A stretch of DNA of 64,000 nucleotides, from NCBI GenBank assembly GCA_017434825.1, contig JAFSGC010000004.1:62001-126000 (forward strand). Direction: 5' to 3'. The position numbers and the translations under genes were made by a program. Shown here in pieces: positions 34,618 through 43,671 of the stretch (position 1 is the first letter of the stretch; every line of letters begins with the position of its first letter). The notes beneath the pieces are model-generated. The model worked only from the letters and a program-made list of their open reading frames with translations. It ran no database searches and had not been told where the DNA came from. Origin of the DNA: Bacilli bacterium (lineage in GTDB: Bacteria; Bacillota_I; Bacilli_A; RF39; UBA660).

Positions 34618-35415
34618 ATGTTTACAAATGATACTATGCTTCACACAAATATTAATGGAGTTAATTATTTACAATTTAAAAAGTTGTTAGAGCTTAATAT
34701 TAAACATTGTTTTGTGTTAAACGAACTTAATTTTAGTTTTAAATTACAATCAGAAGAAAAAAATTTAGAAAGTTTTAAAACGGTTACAAAAGACTTTAAT
34801 TTCAATCTAGATAATCTATGTAGGCCTTGCCAAGAACATACAAACACCGTATTAATCGTAAAAGATAAAAAAGGGAGAAATATTCCGGAATTTAATGACT
34901 GCGATGGACTTATTACAAATCAAAAAGAAACGCCATTGGCTATCACAACGGCAGATTGTATCCCAATAATTATTTATGACCCAGTTAATAAAGTAATTGC
35001 TAATGTGCATTCCGGTTGGAAAGGTACCTTAAACACAATTATTATTAATGCGATAAACAAAATGCAAGATTCCTTTGATTCAAAATTTGAAGATTTGTTG
35101 TTCTTTTTTGGTCCATCAATTTGTACACAATGCTTTGAAGTTCAAACTGATGTTAGAGATTTATTTTATAATAAGTTTTCATATTTACCGAACATCAATC
35201 AAATTATTAAAATTGGTAAGATAGTTAACGGAATACAAAAATATAATATTGATACTTTATTACTAAACAAGACTTTATTAAATAATTTAAACATTTCAAA
35301 CAAAAACATGTACTTTTCTAATATTTGTACATGTTGTAATAGCAAATATATGCACTCTTATCGTGCTAGAAAGTCCAACATTTTTGGCCTTGGAGTAACT
35401 ATAGTTAGTTTATAG
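34618..35415 (+). CDS. pgeF: Peptidoglycan editing factor / purine nucleoside hydrolase family (YfiH, laccase domain)
   Basis: The 265-aa protein has the metal-binding set of this family: His in PCQEHTNTVLIV, Cys in TTADCIPI and His in ANVHSGWKGT. It also has FGPSICTQCFEV and the C-terminal CTCCNSKYMHSYRA. Family members cleave or phosphorolyse purine nucleosides, and in E. coli PgeF keeps L-Ser out of muropeptides. RBS TTTAGGTGAT lies 6 nt before the ATG. The gene ends in its terminator, with the stop codon in the hairpin. Confidence 0.88.
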   Translation: MFTNDTMLHTNINGVNYLQFKKLLELNIKHCFVLNELNFSFKLQSEEKNLESFKTVTKDFNFNLDNLCRPCQEHTNTVLIVKDKKGRNIPEFNDCDGLITNQKETPLAITTADCIPIIIYDPVNKVIANVHSGWKGTLNTIIINAINKMQDSFDSKFEDLLFFFGPSICTQCFEVQTDVRDLFYNKFSYLPNINQIIKIGKIVNGIQKYNIDTLLLNKTLLNNLNISNKNMYFSNICTCCNSKYMHSYRARKSNIFGLGVTIVSL

Positions 35416-35425
35416 TTACTTTTTT
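35395..35425 (+). terminator. Terminator of pgeF
   Basis: Arms GTAACTATA (35395-35403) and TATAGTTAC (35411-35419) with a 7-nt loop, then a T6 run. The pgeF stop (35413-35415) and the stop of the facing nuclease gene (35416-35418) are both in the 3' arm. Confidence 0.85.
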
Positions 35426-36138
35426 AATTGTTTAATTACTACAGTAACGACAGCAACACCAACAATTATATAATACATAATCCCCGTAACTTTTTCGCTA
35501 TTATCTGTAAATTTTGATATTTTATCAGTTACATTAGTAATATTATCAATTGTATCAAAAAGTTTTTTCTCTTCTTCAGTAAGTTCGCCATCATCAGCTA
35601 TGTCATCATAATTAATATTATCTTCAACATTAGTTAAATCAACAGTAGAGCAATATCCCTCTTCTTTTCCATCAACCCATAAGCCAAGCTTTGACTCTTT
35701 TGCAGTTTTTTGAGCTAAGCAAAGACTTTCAGTATAACGATAATTACCATATATATAAGCAACTTCACCATATCCAACGCTTACTAGTTCTTTTTGAAGT
35801 AATGATCCATCAATCCATATCCAAGCTAAAGATCTACCATATTTATCTGTTTTATTAGAATTTTCATATTCTACGATAATTTCTTTTGCTTCAGAAAGTT
35901 TATTACAAGTATATTCACTAGCATTTTTACCGTATGCTTCAACTTCTTTTGTTGGATGAACAGTTTCCGGCGTATCAATTGCTAAAAAACGAAATTTAAC
36001 TTCCTCTTGTGATATTTTAAAAACTGCTGTATCACCATCTACACATCTAACAAATTTTGCCTTTTCATACGATGTATCTGCATTAACATTAGATACTCCA
36101 ATTAAAAACATAACTATAATTATTACTACTTTTTTCAT
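35416..36138 (-). CDS. Membrane-anchored staphylococcal-nuclease-like thermonuclease
   Basis: The 240-aa protein has a signal peptide (1-20) and an SNase domain (~27-160). The active-site motifs are VRCVDGDTAVFK, RFLAIDTPE (Arg, Asp, Glu) and DKYGRSLAWIW (second Arg). An acidic linker (~165-205) and a C-terminal helix IMYYIIVGVAVVTVVI followed by KQLKK anchor it to the membrane. It would degrade DNA or RNA at the cell surface, for nutrition or defence. Most SNases are released, so the C-terminal anchor is notable. Confidence 0.87.
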   Translation of the reverse strand: MKKVVIIIVMFLIGVSNVNADTSYEKAKFVRCVDGDTAVFKISQEEVKFRFLAIDTPETVHPTKEVEAYGKNASEYTCNKLSEAKEIIVEYENSNKTDKYGRSLAWIWIDGSLLQKELVSVGYGEVAYIYGNYRYTESLCLAQKTAKESKLGLWVDGKEEGYCSTVDLTNVEDNINYDDIADDGELTEEEKKLFDTIDNITNVTDKISKFTDNSEKVTGIMYYIIVGVAVVTVVIKQLKK

Positions 36139-36163
36139 TCTACACCTTAGAAATATTTTAACA

Positions 36164-36193
36164 TAAAAAAAGAATTAGTTACACTAATTCTTC
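36164..36193 (-). terminator. Terminator after small acidic protein gene
   Basis: Eight-bp arms (36171-36178 and 36184-36191) with loop TTACA, then a T7 run on the minus strand; the stop codon at 36184-36186 is in the stem. Confidence 0.85.
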
Positions 36194-36438
36194 TTAGTAT
36201 TATAATAATTTCTTTCATCAAGCTCACGAGCTACTTGTTCTAGTTCTTCGTCCTCTTCTTCATCTAGGATATCGTTAATTTCAAATAATATTTCTTTAAT
36301 ACTACCATACTTCAAATAATCTATTCCATTTCTAGCTAAAACTTCTACATGATAATCACTTAATAACATACCATTTTCACGTGGTAATAGCCACGAATTC
36401 ATATTTGGTAAATATCCCTCGAAATCATCTTTTAACAT
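36184..36438 (-). CDS. Small acidic protein, unknown
   Basis: The 84-aa protein starts MLKDDFEGYLPNMNSWLLPR and has a central YHVEVLARNGIDYLKYGSI segment and an acidic helical end (DILDEEEDEELEQVARELDE). The RBS AAAGGAG lies just downstream of the DUF1292 terminator. No family was recognised. Good RBS, spacing and protein-like composition support a real gene. Confidence 0.7.
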   Translation of the reverse strand: MLKDDFEGYLPNMNSWLLPRENGMLLSDYHVEVLARNGIDYLKYGSIKEILFEINDILDEEEDEELEQVARELDERNYYNTKKN

Positions 36439-36450
36439 TTGTTTTCTCCT

Positions 36451-36482
36451 TTAAAAAAACCAACTAAATGTTGGCTTTTTAT
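36451..36482 (-). terminator. Terminator after DUF1292 genes
   Basis: The stem CCAAC/GTTGG, extended by A/T pairs, with loop TAAAT is followed by a T7 run on the minus strand. It lies just before the RBS of the small acidic protein gene, which may depend on read-through. Confidence 0.8.
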
Positions 36483-36736
36483 TAATCTTGTAAATCCATT
36501 GCGTCGTATTGAGCTTCTAAATCATCAATTAATCTTAATCTTAAAGCTTCATCTACAACTTCTTCAACAGATAATTCACCATTTTCAATTACTTCTTTAA
36601 AAAGTTCATAATTCTCTGTTGGCACTTCATTAACTGCCTCTACTGCTAAGAAGTACTTTTCACCATCTTGAATAGATTGAGTTAATAAAATATATTCTTT
36701 TCCATCTTCTAATGTAATAATTTCATCAATACCCAT
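36482..36736 (-). CDS. DUF1292-family protein
   Basis: The 84-aa protein begins MGIDEIITLEDGKEYILLTQ and contains GEKYFLAVE, matching the DUF1292/YrzB family of small acidic proteins in Firmicutes. Function is unknown. It is a tandem paralog of the next gene upstream (36746-36973) and has RBS AGGAGG. It carries an extra C-terminal helix (RLIDDLEAQYDAMDLQD). Confidence 0.82.
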   Translation of the reverse strand: MGIDEIITLEDGKEYILLTQSIQDGEKYFLAVEAVNEVPTENYELFKEVIENGELSVEEVVDEALRLRLIDDLEAQYDAMDLQD

Positions 36737-36745
36737 AGTATCCTC

Positions 36746-36973
36746 CTAATTTAAATTTTCCTCAATAAATTTGTCAATGAAATCTTTATCATCAACTTCT
36801 TCAACGTATTCTTCTCCGTCTTCAAAACTTTGAATCAATACAGTAAAATTAATAGGTATTTCTGCTTCAACATCAGGAGTAGCAATAAAATATCTATCAT
36901 CTTCTACCATTACTTCTTTTATTAATTTAAATTCATTACCATTGTCTAATGTAATAATTTCGTCAACACCCAT
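36746..36973 (-). CDS. DUF1292-family protein
   Basis: The 75-aa protein begins MGVDEIITLDNGNEFKLIKE and has DRYFIATPD, the same family as its downstream neighbour. The two genes are 9 nt apart and follow the 511-aa coiled-coil protein gene by 15 nt, forming one operon. The duplication is recent enough to leave the start nearly identical (MG(I/V)DEIITL). Confidence 0.82.
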   Translation of the reverse strand: MGVDEIITLDNGNEFKLIKEVMVEDDRYFIATPDVEAEIPINFTVLIQSFEDGEEYVEEVDDKDFIDKFIEENLN

Positions 36974-36988
36974 AACTCTATTCTCCTT

Positions 36989-38524
36989 TTATCTTGTTAA
37001 GCTTTCTTCTGCATTTAAACTATCAACTATCTTATTAGCTTCTTTTTGAGCTTTTGTTTGTTGAATACGATTATTTCTTTCAACTTGTTTTGCAAGTTTT
37101 CCTAACTTAACATATAATCTTTTCTTTTCTTCAATAGTTAATAATGTTGATGCTGCAATTTTAGCATCTAATGCTCTTAATTCATTATTATTTGTAGCAA
37201 TATCTCTTGATTTATATGCAGCACGATAGTGACCAATTGCTTCACAAATATTAATATAATCTTTGCTTCTTCCTTCCATAATTTCGCCAAATATAATCCC
37301 TTTTAATATTAAGGCGGTTTTACTTATGCCATTTATAATTGCGTTATTTTTCCAATCAAATTTCTTTCTCTTAGTCACTTTTCTTTTCTTACCTTTTTTC
37401 TTTTCTTCTTTTTTAGGTTCTTCTACTTTTTCTGGTGTTTCTTCAACCTTAGGATCTGATTCAGCAATCTTTTTCTTTGATGCTTCAATTTCTTCTGGTG
37501 TCATAGGTTTAGCTGCTGTTGCTTCTGGTGCTTCTTTTAATTTTTCTTGAGACTCAGCAATTTGTTCTGGAGTCATTGGAATATATGTATCAGACGCTTT
37601 CTTTTGAGCATCATATTCTGCTTTTCTTCTTTCGATTTCAGCTGCAATTGGATCTACTATTTTAGCAGGATCTGCAATTGGAATAGAATTTATTTTTTCT
37701 TGTGAAGCAGCAATTTCATCTGCAGTCATTCCTGGGTTTGTAAATACTTGTTCACTTTTATCTCTAATAGGTAAATCTTGGATTATTTGTCCTCTTTTAA
37801 ATCCATATGTGCTATCTAATCCTTCTGCTAAATTAACTGGAGACTCAATCTTTTCAGGGGCTTTTAATTCTGGTTCTTCTTTCTTTACTTCAATCCATTC
37901 CTTTTCAGGTATACGTTCCATTCCTATCACTGGTCTACCAGTTATAGGATTTACACGATCCACTTTTTGTTCAGGTTCATTTCCTGGAATTGGTTCAAAT
38001 ACTAAATTTGGATTTCTTAAATCAATAGCCGCTCTTTGTCTTCTTTCTGAAGCTCTTTTTCTATTAGTAACTCTTCTTTTTTGTTTTGTAGATGGTTTCT
38101 TTTTCTTTGGTGTAACTTTTTCTGGTTGCTTTTCCTCTACTTTATCAACAACTGGAACATCAATATGAATTTCTTCTTTTTTAGGTTCTACTACTGGAAC
38201 TTCTTCAATCGGAGTAATTACTGGTTCTACAACCTTATCAGCAGTTTGTTCTTCTACTACTGGAGCGGGTTCAGTAACCTTGTAAGCTCCTGGATAAGAA
38301 ACTCTATTTTTTCTTCTTTCATATTCTTCAATTACAGCTCTATGTTGTTCAACATATGCTTCGTAATGTCTTAATGCTTCTAAATCTTCTAATAAAGCTT
38401 TGTATGCATCAACTTCGTCTTTTAATATAAACTTATCACTTACTGGTACAAACATACCGCGATGTGCTTCTTCAGATCTTGTTTCAATGTCTTTTATTCT
38501 TTTTTCGATTTCGCTAATATTCAT
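36989..38524 (-). CDS. Repeat-containing basic/coiled-coil protein, unknown
   Basis: The 511-aa cytoplasmic protein has an N-terminal coiled coil (~1-70), a Pro/Glu/Val linker and a strongly basic patch (PKKKKPSTKQKRRVTNRKR). Three repeats of the form MTxxEIxxSxxK(I/L) follow in the 265-360 region (MTADEIAASQEKI, MTPEQIAESQEKL, MTPEEIEASKKKI), then a second basic patch (EKKKGKKRKVTKRKK). The C-terminal ~130 residues are helical (DYINICEAIGHYRAAYKSRD). No known family was recognised. Its basic patches might bind nucleic acid or membranes; this is only a guess. Confidence 0.75.
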   Translation of the reverse strand: MNISEIEKRIKDIETRSEEAHRGMFVPVSDKFILKDEVDAYKALLEDLEALRHYEAYVEQHRAVIEEYERRKNRVSYPGAYKVTEPAPVVEEQTADKVVEPVITPIEEVPVVEPKKEEIHIDVPVVDKVEEKQPEKVTPKKKKPSTKQKRRVTNRKRASERRQRAAIDLRNPNLVFEPIPGNEPEQKVDRVNPITGRPVIGMERIPEKEWIEVKKEEPELKAPEKIESPVNLAEGLDSTYGFKRGQIIQDLPIRDKSEQVFTNPGMTADEIAASQEKINSIPIADPAKIVDPIAAEIERRKAEYDAQKKASDTYIPMTPEQIAESQEKLKEAPEATAAKPMTPEEIEASKKKIAESDPKVEETPEKVEEPKKEEKKKGKKRKVTKRKKFDWKNNAIINGISKTALILKGIIFGEIMEGRSKDYINICEAIGHYRAAYKSRDIATNNNELRALDAKIAASTLLTIEEKKRLYVKLGKLAKQVERNNRIQQTKAQKEANKIVDSLNAEESLTR

Positions 38525-38547
38525 AAATTTCCACCCACTTAACTGAT

Positions 38548-38553
38548 ATTATA
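38548..38553 (-). promoter_or_regulatory. -10 of coiled-coil protein operon
   Basis: TATAAT on the minus strand lies 24 nt before the ATG at 38524. Upstream the sequence contains TTGCAATGCAA, a small palindrome overlapping possible -35 hexamers (CTTGCA at 16 nt or TTGACT at 20 nt). Confidence 0.5.
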
Positions 38554-38592
38554 GTACTACATTTTGCATTGCAAGTCAATGAAAATGCCACG

Positions 38593-38615
38593 AAAAAAGA
38601 GGCTTTTAACCTCTT
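38593..38615 (-). terminator. Terminator of valS operon
   Basis: Stem AAGAGG/CCTCTT (38597-38602 and 38610-38615) with a 7-nt loop, then a T6 run on the minus strand; the valS stop (38606-38608) lies in the loop. Confidence 0.85.
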
Positions 38616-41107
38616 AATTTTGCTAGTTTTTCCTTTTCTTCAGCAAGCTTATTTCTTTCAGCTTCTACAATATTTGCAGGTGCCTTATTTACATAACCTT
38701 CGTTAGCTAATAAAGTCTCTCTTCTTTTGATTGAATTTTCTAGCATTTCAATTTCTTTTTGTTTAGCTTCAGTATCTTCTTCCTTAACTTCAACATAGAA
38801 AACTAGTTTTGATAAATTCGATTCATAAGTAAGACCGTCTTTATCTTCTGAAGTAATATTTTTTAATCTTAGCATTCCTTTATAAATGTCTTCATCTGCA
38901 GTTTTTACAATTCTTACTTCATCATTATTTGTAATGTTATTTTCAGCTTTAAAGTTTCTAATCTTAATTATATCCTCTATTACATTTTCAAATTCTGCTA
39001 TATCAAATACTTCTTTTTTATTATATTTAGGATAAGAACTTTCCATAATTGATTCAGTTTCTTTGAATGGTAAGTTTTGATATATTTCTTCAGTTACAAA
39101 CGGAATAAACGGATGTAACATTTGAATGATACCAGTTAAAACTTTAATTAATACACTCTTTGTTGTATTTGTTTGATTAATTTTAGCAAGTTCAATATAC
39201 CAATCACAGAAATCTTCCCAAATGAATTTATATAAAACAGCATGAGCATTGTGGAATTCATATTTATCCATATACTTACTAACGGATTTAATTGTTTCAT
39301 TATATTTAGTTAAAATCCATTTATCCCGGTCTAATAGCTCTTCGAAAGTTAAAGTTTCCAAATCACTACAATTCATTAATACGAAACGAGATGCATTCCA
39401 TAATTTATTAATAAAATTCCATGATGCTTTAACTTTTTCTTCATCATAACGAAGATCCATTCCTGGAGCACTATTTGTTGTTAAGAATAATCTTAATGAA
39501 TCTGCACCTGTTTCTTTAATAACTTCGATTGGATCTACACCATTGCCAAGAGATTTACTCATTTTACGACCTTGTTTATCACGAATTAAACCATGAATTA
39601 AACAATCCTTAAATGGTCTTTGGCCAGTGAATTCTAAAGATTGGAATGTCATACGATTTACCCAGAATGGAATAATATCATATCCTGTAACAAGAACATT
39701 GTTAGGGAAATATCTTTCTAAATCTTCAGTTTTATCCGGCCAACCTAAAGTTGAGAATGGCCATAACGCTGAAGAAAACCATGTATCAAGAACATCTGTA
39801 TCTTGAACCCAGCCTTCCCCCTCAGGTGCATCTACTCCAACGTAAACTTCTTCTCCACGATACCAAGCTGGGATTCGGTGTCCCCACCACAATTGACGAG
39901 AAATACACCAATCGTAAGTTATTTCCATCCAGTGATTCATTATTTTTTCAAATCTACGAGGAACAAAATTTACTTTTGTTTCTTTGTTCTTTTGATTTTC
40001 TAATACGTGGTCTGCAAGTGGACGCATTTTAACAAACCATTGTTTTGATAAATACGGTTCTACCATTACTCCACTACGTTCACTATGACCTACGTTATGA
40101 GTTATTTCTTCAACGCTTATTAATAAATCTTCAGCTTTAAGATCTTCAAGCAATGCTTCACGACATTCTTCACGACTCATCCCTTGATATTTACCAGCTT
40201 TATCATTCATTGTAGCATCAGGATTCATACAAATAATTTGTTCTAAATTATGACGTAATCCTACTTCGTAATCGTTAGGGTCATGAGCAGGTGTAATTTT
40301 AACGCAACCAGTTCCAAATTCTGGATCAGCGTGCTCATCTCCAATTATTGGAATTAAACGATTAACAACTGGTAATATAACATTCTTACCAATTAAATCT
40401 TTATATCTTTCATCTTCAGGATTAACTGCTACAGCTGTATCTCCAAATAAAGTTTCAGGTCTTGTTGTAGCTACATCTAAGAATTTATCAGTTCCTTCAA
40501 TATAATATTTTAAGTGATAAAACGCTCCCTTAACATCTTTGTAAATAACTTCTTCATTTGAAAGAGCTGTCATTGCATAAGGATCCCAGTTAATAATACG
40601 ATATCCTTGGTAAATTAATCCTTTGTTATATAAATCAACAAAGACTTTTTTTACTGCATTTGAAAGACCTTCATCTAAAGTAAATCTTTCACGAGAATAA
40701 TCTAAAGCAAGCCCCATTTTTCCCCATTGACGGCGAATATTTTCAGAATATTCTTTTTTCCAATCCCAAGCATATTCTAACCACTTTTCACGAGAAAGTT
40801 CACGAGGATTAATTCCCATATCACGCAATTTTTTATCTACTTTAGCTTGAGTGGCAATACCAGCATGATCCATACCAGGAAGCCATAAAGCATCATATCC
40901 GCATAATTTTTTATATCGGATGATAATATCTTGAATTGTGGTATCCCATGCATGTCCGATATGTAGATTTCCTGTTACATTCGGAGGCGGTATTACAATT
41001 GCAAAAGGCTCTTTTCTTTTATCCTTCCCACTTTTAAATAGGTCTTTAGAAAGCCAATATTCATATTTGTTTTCTTCAACTTTTGTAAAATCATATTTTG
41101 GTTCCAT
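38606..41107 (-). CDS. valS: Valyl-tRNA synthetase
   Basis: The 833-aa class I synthetase has [16 protein letters not shown] (HIGH) near residue 46 and [12 protein letters not shown] (KMSKS) near 517. The editing domain has [13 protein letters not shown] and the C-terminal part includes the ValRS coiled coil ([18 protein letters not shown]). The length is slightly short of the typical ~880 but complete. It follows the HD hydrolase gene by 1 nt and is controlled by the T-box leader at 41822-42034. Confidence 0.96.
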   Translation of the reverse strand: MEPKYDFTKVEENKYEYWLSKDLFKSGKDKRKEPFAIVIPPPNVTGNLHIGHAWDTTIQDIIIRYKKLCGYDALWLPGMDHAGIATQAKVDKKLRDMGINPRELSREKWLEYAWDWKKEYSENIRRQWGKMGLALDYSRERFTLDEGLSNAVKKVFVDLYNKGLIYQGYRIINWDPYAMTALSNEEVIYKDVKGAFYHLKYYIEGTDKFLDVATTRPETLFGDTAVAVNPEDERYKDLIGKNVILPVVNRLIPIIGDEHADPEFGTGCVKITPAHDPNDYEVGLRHNLEQIICMNPDATMNDKAGKYQGMSREECREALLEDLKAEDLLISVEEITHNVGHSERSGVMVEPYLSKQWFVKMRPLADHVLENQKNKETKVNFVPRRFEKIMNHWMEITYDWCISRQLWWGHRIPAWYRGEEVYVGVDAPEGEGWVQDTDVLDTWFSSALWPFSTLGWPDKTEDLERYFPNNVLVTGYDIIPFWVNRMTFQSLEFTGQRPFKDCLIHGLIRDKQGRKMSKSLGNGVDPIEVIKETGADSLRLFLTTNSAPGMDLRYDEEKVKASWNFINKLWNASRFVLMNCSDLETLTFEELLDRDKWILTKYNETIKSVSKYMDKYEFHNAHAVLYKFIWEDFCDWYIELAKINQTNTTKSVLIKVLTGIIQMLHPFIPFVTEEIYQNLPFKETESIMESSYPKYNKKEVFDIAEFENVIEDIIKIRNFKAENNITNNDEVRIVKTADEDIYKGMLRLKNITSEDKDGLTYESNLSKLVFYVEVKEEDTEAKQKEIEMLENSIKRRETLLANEGYVNKAPANIVEAERNKLAEEKEKLAKLRG

Positions 41108-41108
41108 A

Positions 41109-41810
41109 CTACTTCTCCTTTAAAAATTTATTTATTTCCTCAAAAAATTCATCATAGACACTATTATTTAATATCTTTTTGATTTTATCGTAATATTTAT
41201 TCTCTTTAATAATTTTATATGAACAATCAAAATTGATATCCCATATAAACGCTAGTGCTAGAACAACAGTTTCCCGTGAACAATCAGCAGTTTTTCTTTC
41301 AATAGATTTATGAGAATAGAAAACTTCTCTGATATCATCAGTAATTTCTCCTTCGCCATCCGCTATCATTCCCGGAACATTTGCATAAATATACATAATG
41401 TCTATCTTATCTGCATCACGAACAATATTTGTAAATAAAAGTTCTTCTTCATTTACGTTTTCAACCTTATGTTTATTATGATACTTAATACTTTTAGCAA
41501 TTATCATTTTATCTTTTTCTGATAAATCAAGTTTATCTGCAAATTCATTTAAAAATATTTCGTATCCTAAATCACCATGGTCAATTGTTGTGTAATCGTC
41601 AAAACTATCAAACCTTTTAACTTGTTCAAATCTTGCTATATCATGAAATACTCCACATAGACTAGCAAGTTTTATTTGCTCTTTATCTAAGCCTAAATCT
41701 TTAGCAATTAGTTCACATAATACTTTAACCCGTAAAGTATGTCTGTATTTAACCTCTATTTTTTTGTTACCAAAATCGTACCCTTTTACATATTCTTCAA
41801 AAAGATTCAT
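41109..41810 (-). CDS. HD-domain phosphohydrolase
   Basis: The 233-aa HD-superfamily protein has [12 protein letters not shown], the HD pair in [11 protein letters not shown], then [16 protein letters not shown] and the late Asp in [12 protein letters not shown] enzymes hydrolyse phosphate esters such as nucleotides or (p)ppGpp-like compounds. No synthetase domain is present. It is the first gene after the valine T-box and is joined to valS by a 1-nt gap, so it should be made when charged tRNA-Val is scarce. The substrate is unknown. Confidence 0.85.
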   Translation of the reverse strand: MNLFEEYVKGYDFGNKKIEVKYRHTLRVKVLCELIAKDLGLDKEQIKLASLCGVFHDIARFEQVKRFDSFDDYTTIDHGDLGYEIFLNEFADKLDLSEKDKMIIAKSIKYHNKHKVENVNEEELLFTNIVRDADKIDIMYIYANVPGMIADGEGEITDDIREVFYSHKSIERKTADCSRETVVLALAFIWDINFDCSYKIIKENKYYDKIKKILNNSVYDEFFEEINKFLKEK

Positions 41811-41820
41811 TTTTCCTCCA

Positions 41821-41866
41821 AAATAAAAGATGGTTACCTAAGGGCGAAAAACCGCGGTACCACCTT
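41821..41866 (-). terminator. T-box terminator hairpin
   Basis: On the minus strand AAGGTGGTACC can pair with GGTAACCATCTT, followed by TTTTATTTT. It is the OFF structure competing with the antiterminator that contains the T-box sequence. The hairpin ends directly before the HD gene RBS GGAGG. Confidence 0.8.
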
Positions 41867-42034
41867 AATTAAATCTCTTTATGTCTTAATGCGACTAACA
41901 GCAAATCCTATTTACTTAGAAATGCAACTCACAAGCTACCTTCATTTAATTACGTATTAAGAAAAGCTTTCAGCATATTACTTTTCATCTCTGTTAATCT
42001 AATTAAACTACTCCTCTTGGTCTTCGTTTTTACA
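41822..42034 (-). promoter_or_regulatory. T-box leader for HD hydrolase-valS operon
   Basis: The minus-strand leader contains the diagnostic T-box block AAGGTGGTACCGCGG (41869-41855) and the following CGCCCTT. Stem I features such as GACCAAGAGGAGTAG lie near its 5' end. T-box leaders bind a tRNA whose anticodon matches a specifier codon, and open transcription when it is uncharged. A candidate specifier is GTA (41939-41937) in GAAGGTAGC, fitting valine and valS; the exact register is inference. Confidence 0.9.
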
Positions 42035-42040
42035 AGTGTG

Positions 42041-42069
42041 ATTATAACATTATTTTTGATACTTTTCAA
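42041..42069 (-). promoter_or_regulatory. Promoter of T-box valS operon
   Basis: TTGAAA (42069-42064), a 17-nt spacer and TATAAT (42046-42041) on the minus strand, lying mostly inside the 3' end of the sufU coding region. The expected start is near 42034. Confidence 0.85.
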
Positions 42070-42475
42070 GAGCTTCTCTTATTCCTCGATAAGGTAAAAA
42101 AGCACAAGTTTTACGACTATTTTGTTTATATATTTCATCGTATACTAAAGCATTATTCAAAATGCTTGCATCATAGTTTTTTTCGTTAATCATATTTTCA
42201 AAATTAAGAATTATATTCTTAGCTTCTTCAACTGTTTTATTAATTAAATTTTCAATCATTATTGATGTTGAAGAAATACTAATAGCACACGCCTCACCAG
42301 TAAATGCTATATCTTTTATTAAATCACCCTCAATTTTAATATAAATATCCAAATTATCGATACACGACGCATTATTTGTATTTACTTTTATATAACTTTC
42401 ATCTTCAATAATATGTCTATTTAATGGATTTTGGTAATGTTCCATTATGATTTCTCTTTTTATAGTTTCATCCAT
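42050..42475 (-). CDS. sufU: SufU-like Fe-S cluster assembly protein
   Basis: The 141-aa protein begins with the family helix IIMEHYQNPLNRHI and has the three SufU cysteines in NASCIDNL (about 38), GEACAIS (about 62) and RKTCAFLP (about 123). SufU acts as Zn-dependent sulfur acceptor for SufS. The usual NPxCGD around the first Cys is changed to NASCID, keeping the Asp. Its start overlaps the sufS stop as TAATG. Confidence 0.88.
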   Translation of the reverse strand: MDETIKREIIMEHYQNPLNRHIIEDESYIKVNTNNASCIDNLDIYIKIEGDLIKDIAFTGEACAISISSTSIMIENLINKTVEEAKNIILNFENMINEKNYDASILNNALVYDEIYKQNSRKTCAFLPYRGIREALEKYQK

Positions 42476-43671
42476 TAGAACATCTCCTTTATTATCTTAT
42501 CTTTATTACTTAATAAATCTACTAAAGTATCTATTTCTGATTCTGTATTATAAAATGCTAAACTTACACGAAGTGTATTAGTTACTTTGGTAGCATTTTT
42601 TAAAATTTTAGCACAATGATTTCCTGCTCTTACACAAATTTGGTATTTGTTTAAATAGAAAGCTACATCTTGTGAAAAAACATCAGTTACATTAAACGTT
42701 ACAATTCCACTATCTGCCTCTAAATTTATGATGTCGATATGAGGAATCTTAACAAGTTTATCAATTAAGTACTTTCTTAAATGTAATTCTCGACGATTGA
42801 TATTATCAATACCAACTTTGTTAATGTAATCTATTGCTGGACCAAAAGCTATTACTGATGCGATATTCGGAGTTCCAGCTTCTAATCTCGTAGGAACTTC
42901 TTTAAGTAATATTTCTTGAGGAGAATCAAATGATTCGTTCATTCCTCCTCCTAAATTGATTGGTTCTAAATTGTTTAGAAGTTCTTTTTTTGCATAAAGA
43001 ATTCCTAAACCTGTTGGCCCGTACATCTTATGTGCAGAGAAAGCTAGGAAGTCGCAATCTAAATCTTGAACATCAACTTTCATATGAGGAAGACTTTGAG
43101 CTCCATCAACAACTACAAATATATCTCTTTCATGAGCAAATTTACAAATTTCTTTAATGGGTCTTACATCTCCCACTACATTAGTAACTTGAGCAAGTGC
43201 TATTACCTTTGTTTTCGGAGTTACAACCTTTTTGATATTATCTAATGTTACATGATAATTACTATCAAGAGGAATATAATTTACTTTGCAGCCATATTCA
43301 TTTTCTAATCTAAACCAAGGTAATACATTTGAGGCATGTTCTGATGTAGTAATTAAAATTTCATCGCCTTCTTCAATTAAATTAGCAAAAAATCCTGTAG
43401 CAATCATATTAAGAGACTCAGTTGTTCCACTTGTGAATACTATTTCTTCTTTATCTTTAGCATTAATGTATTCCGCAACTTTATCTCGAGTATTTTCGTA
43501 TTCTAAATCGACTTTATAAGAAATATCATAATCTCCACGATGAGCATTCGCAGAATAATTTTCATAATAATCCACAATTTTATCGATAACACATTTAGGT
43601 TTTAAACTAGTCGCACTATTATCCAAATAAATAATGTCATTATTAAGCATTGGGAAATCTTCTCTATTCAT
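42475..43671 (-). CDS. sufS: Cysteine desulfurase SufS
   Basis: The 398-aa PLP enzyme has YLDNSATSLKP at the start, NAHRGDYD, TSGTTESLN, the PLP-Lys motif DFLAFSAHKMYGPTGLGILY and the active-site Cys loop VRAGNHCAKIL. It takes sulfur from cysteine for Fe-S assembly. Group II (SufS) features fit its SUF neighbours. It starts within the end of the preceding scaffold gene (8-nt overlap). Confidence 0.93.
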   Translation of the reverse strand: MNREDFPMLNNDIIYLDNSATSLKPKCVIDKIVDYYENYSANAHRGDYDISYKVDLEYENTRDKVAEYINAKDKEEIVFTSGTTESLNMIATGFFANLIEEGDEILITTSEHASNVLPWFRLENEYGCKVNYIPLDSNYHVTLDNIKKVVTPKTKVIALAQVTNVVGDVRPIKEICKFAHERDIFVVVDGAQSLPHMKVDVQDLDCDFLAFSAHKMYGPTGLGILYAKKELLNNLEPINLGGGMNESFDSPQEILLKEVPTRLEAGTPNIASVIAFGPAIDYINKVGIDNINRRELHLRKYLIDKLVKIPHIDIINLEADSGIVTFNVTDVFSQDVAFYLNKYQICVRAGNHCAKILKNATKVTNTLRVSLAFYNTESEIDTLVDLLSNKDKIIKEMF

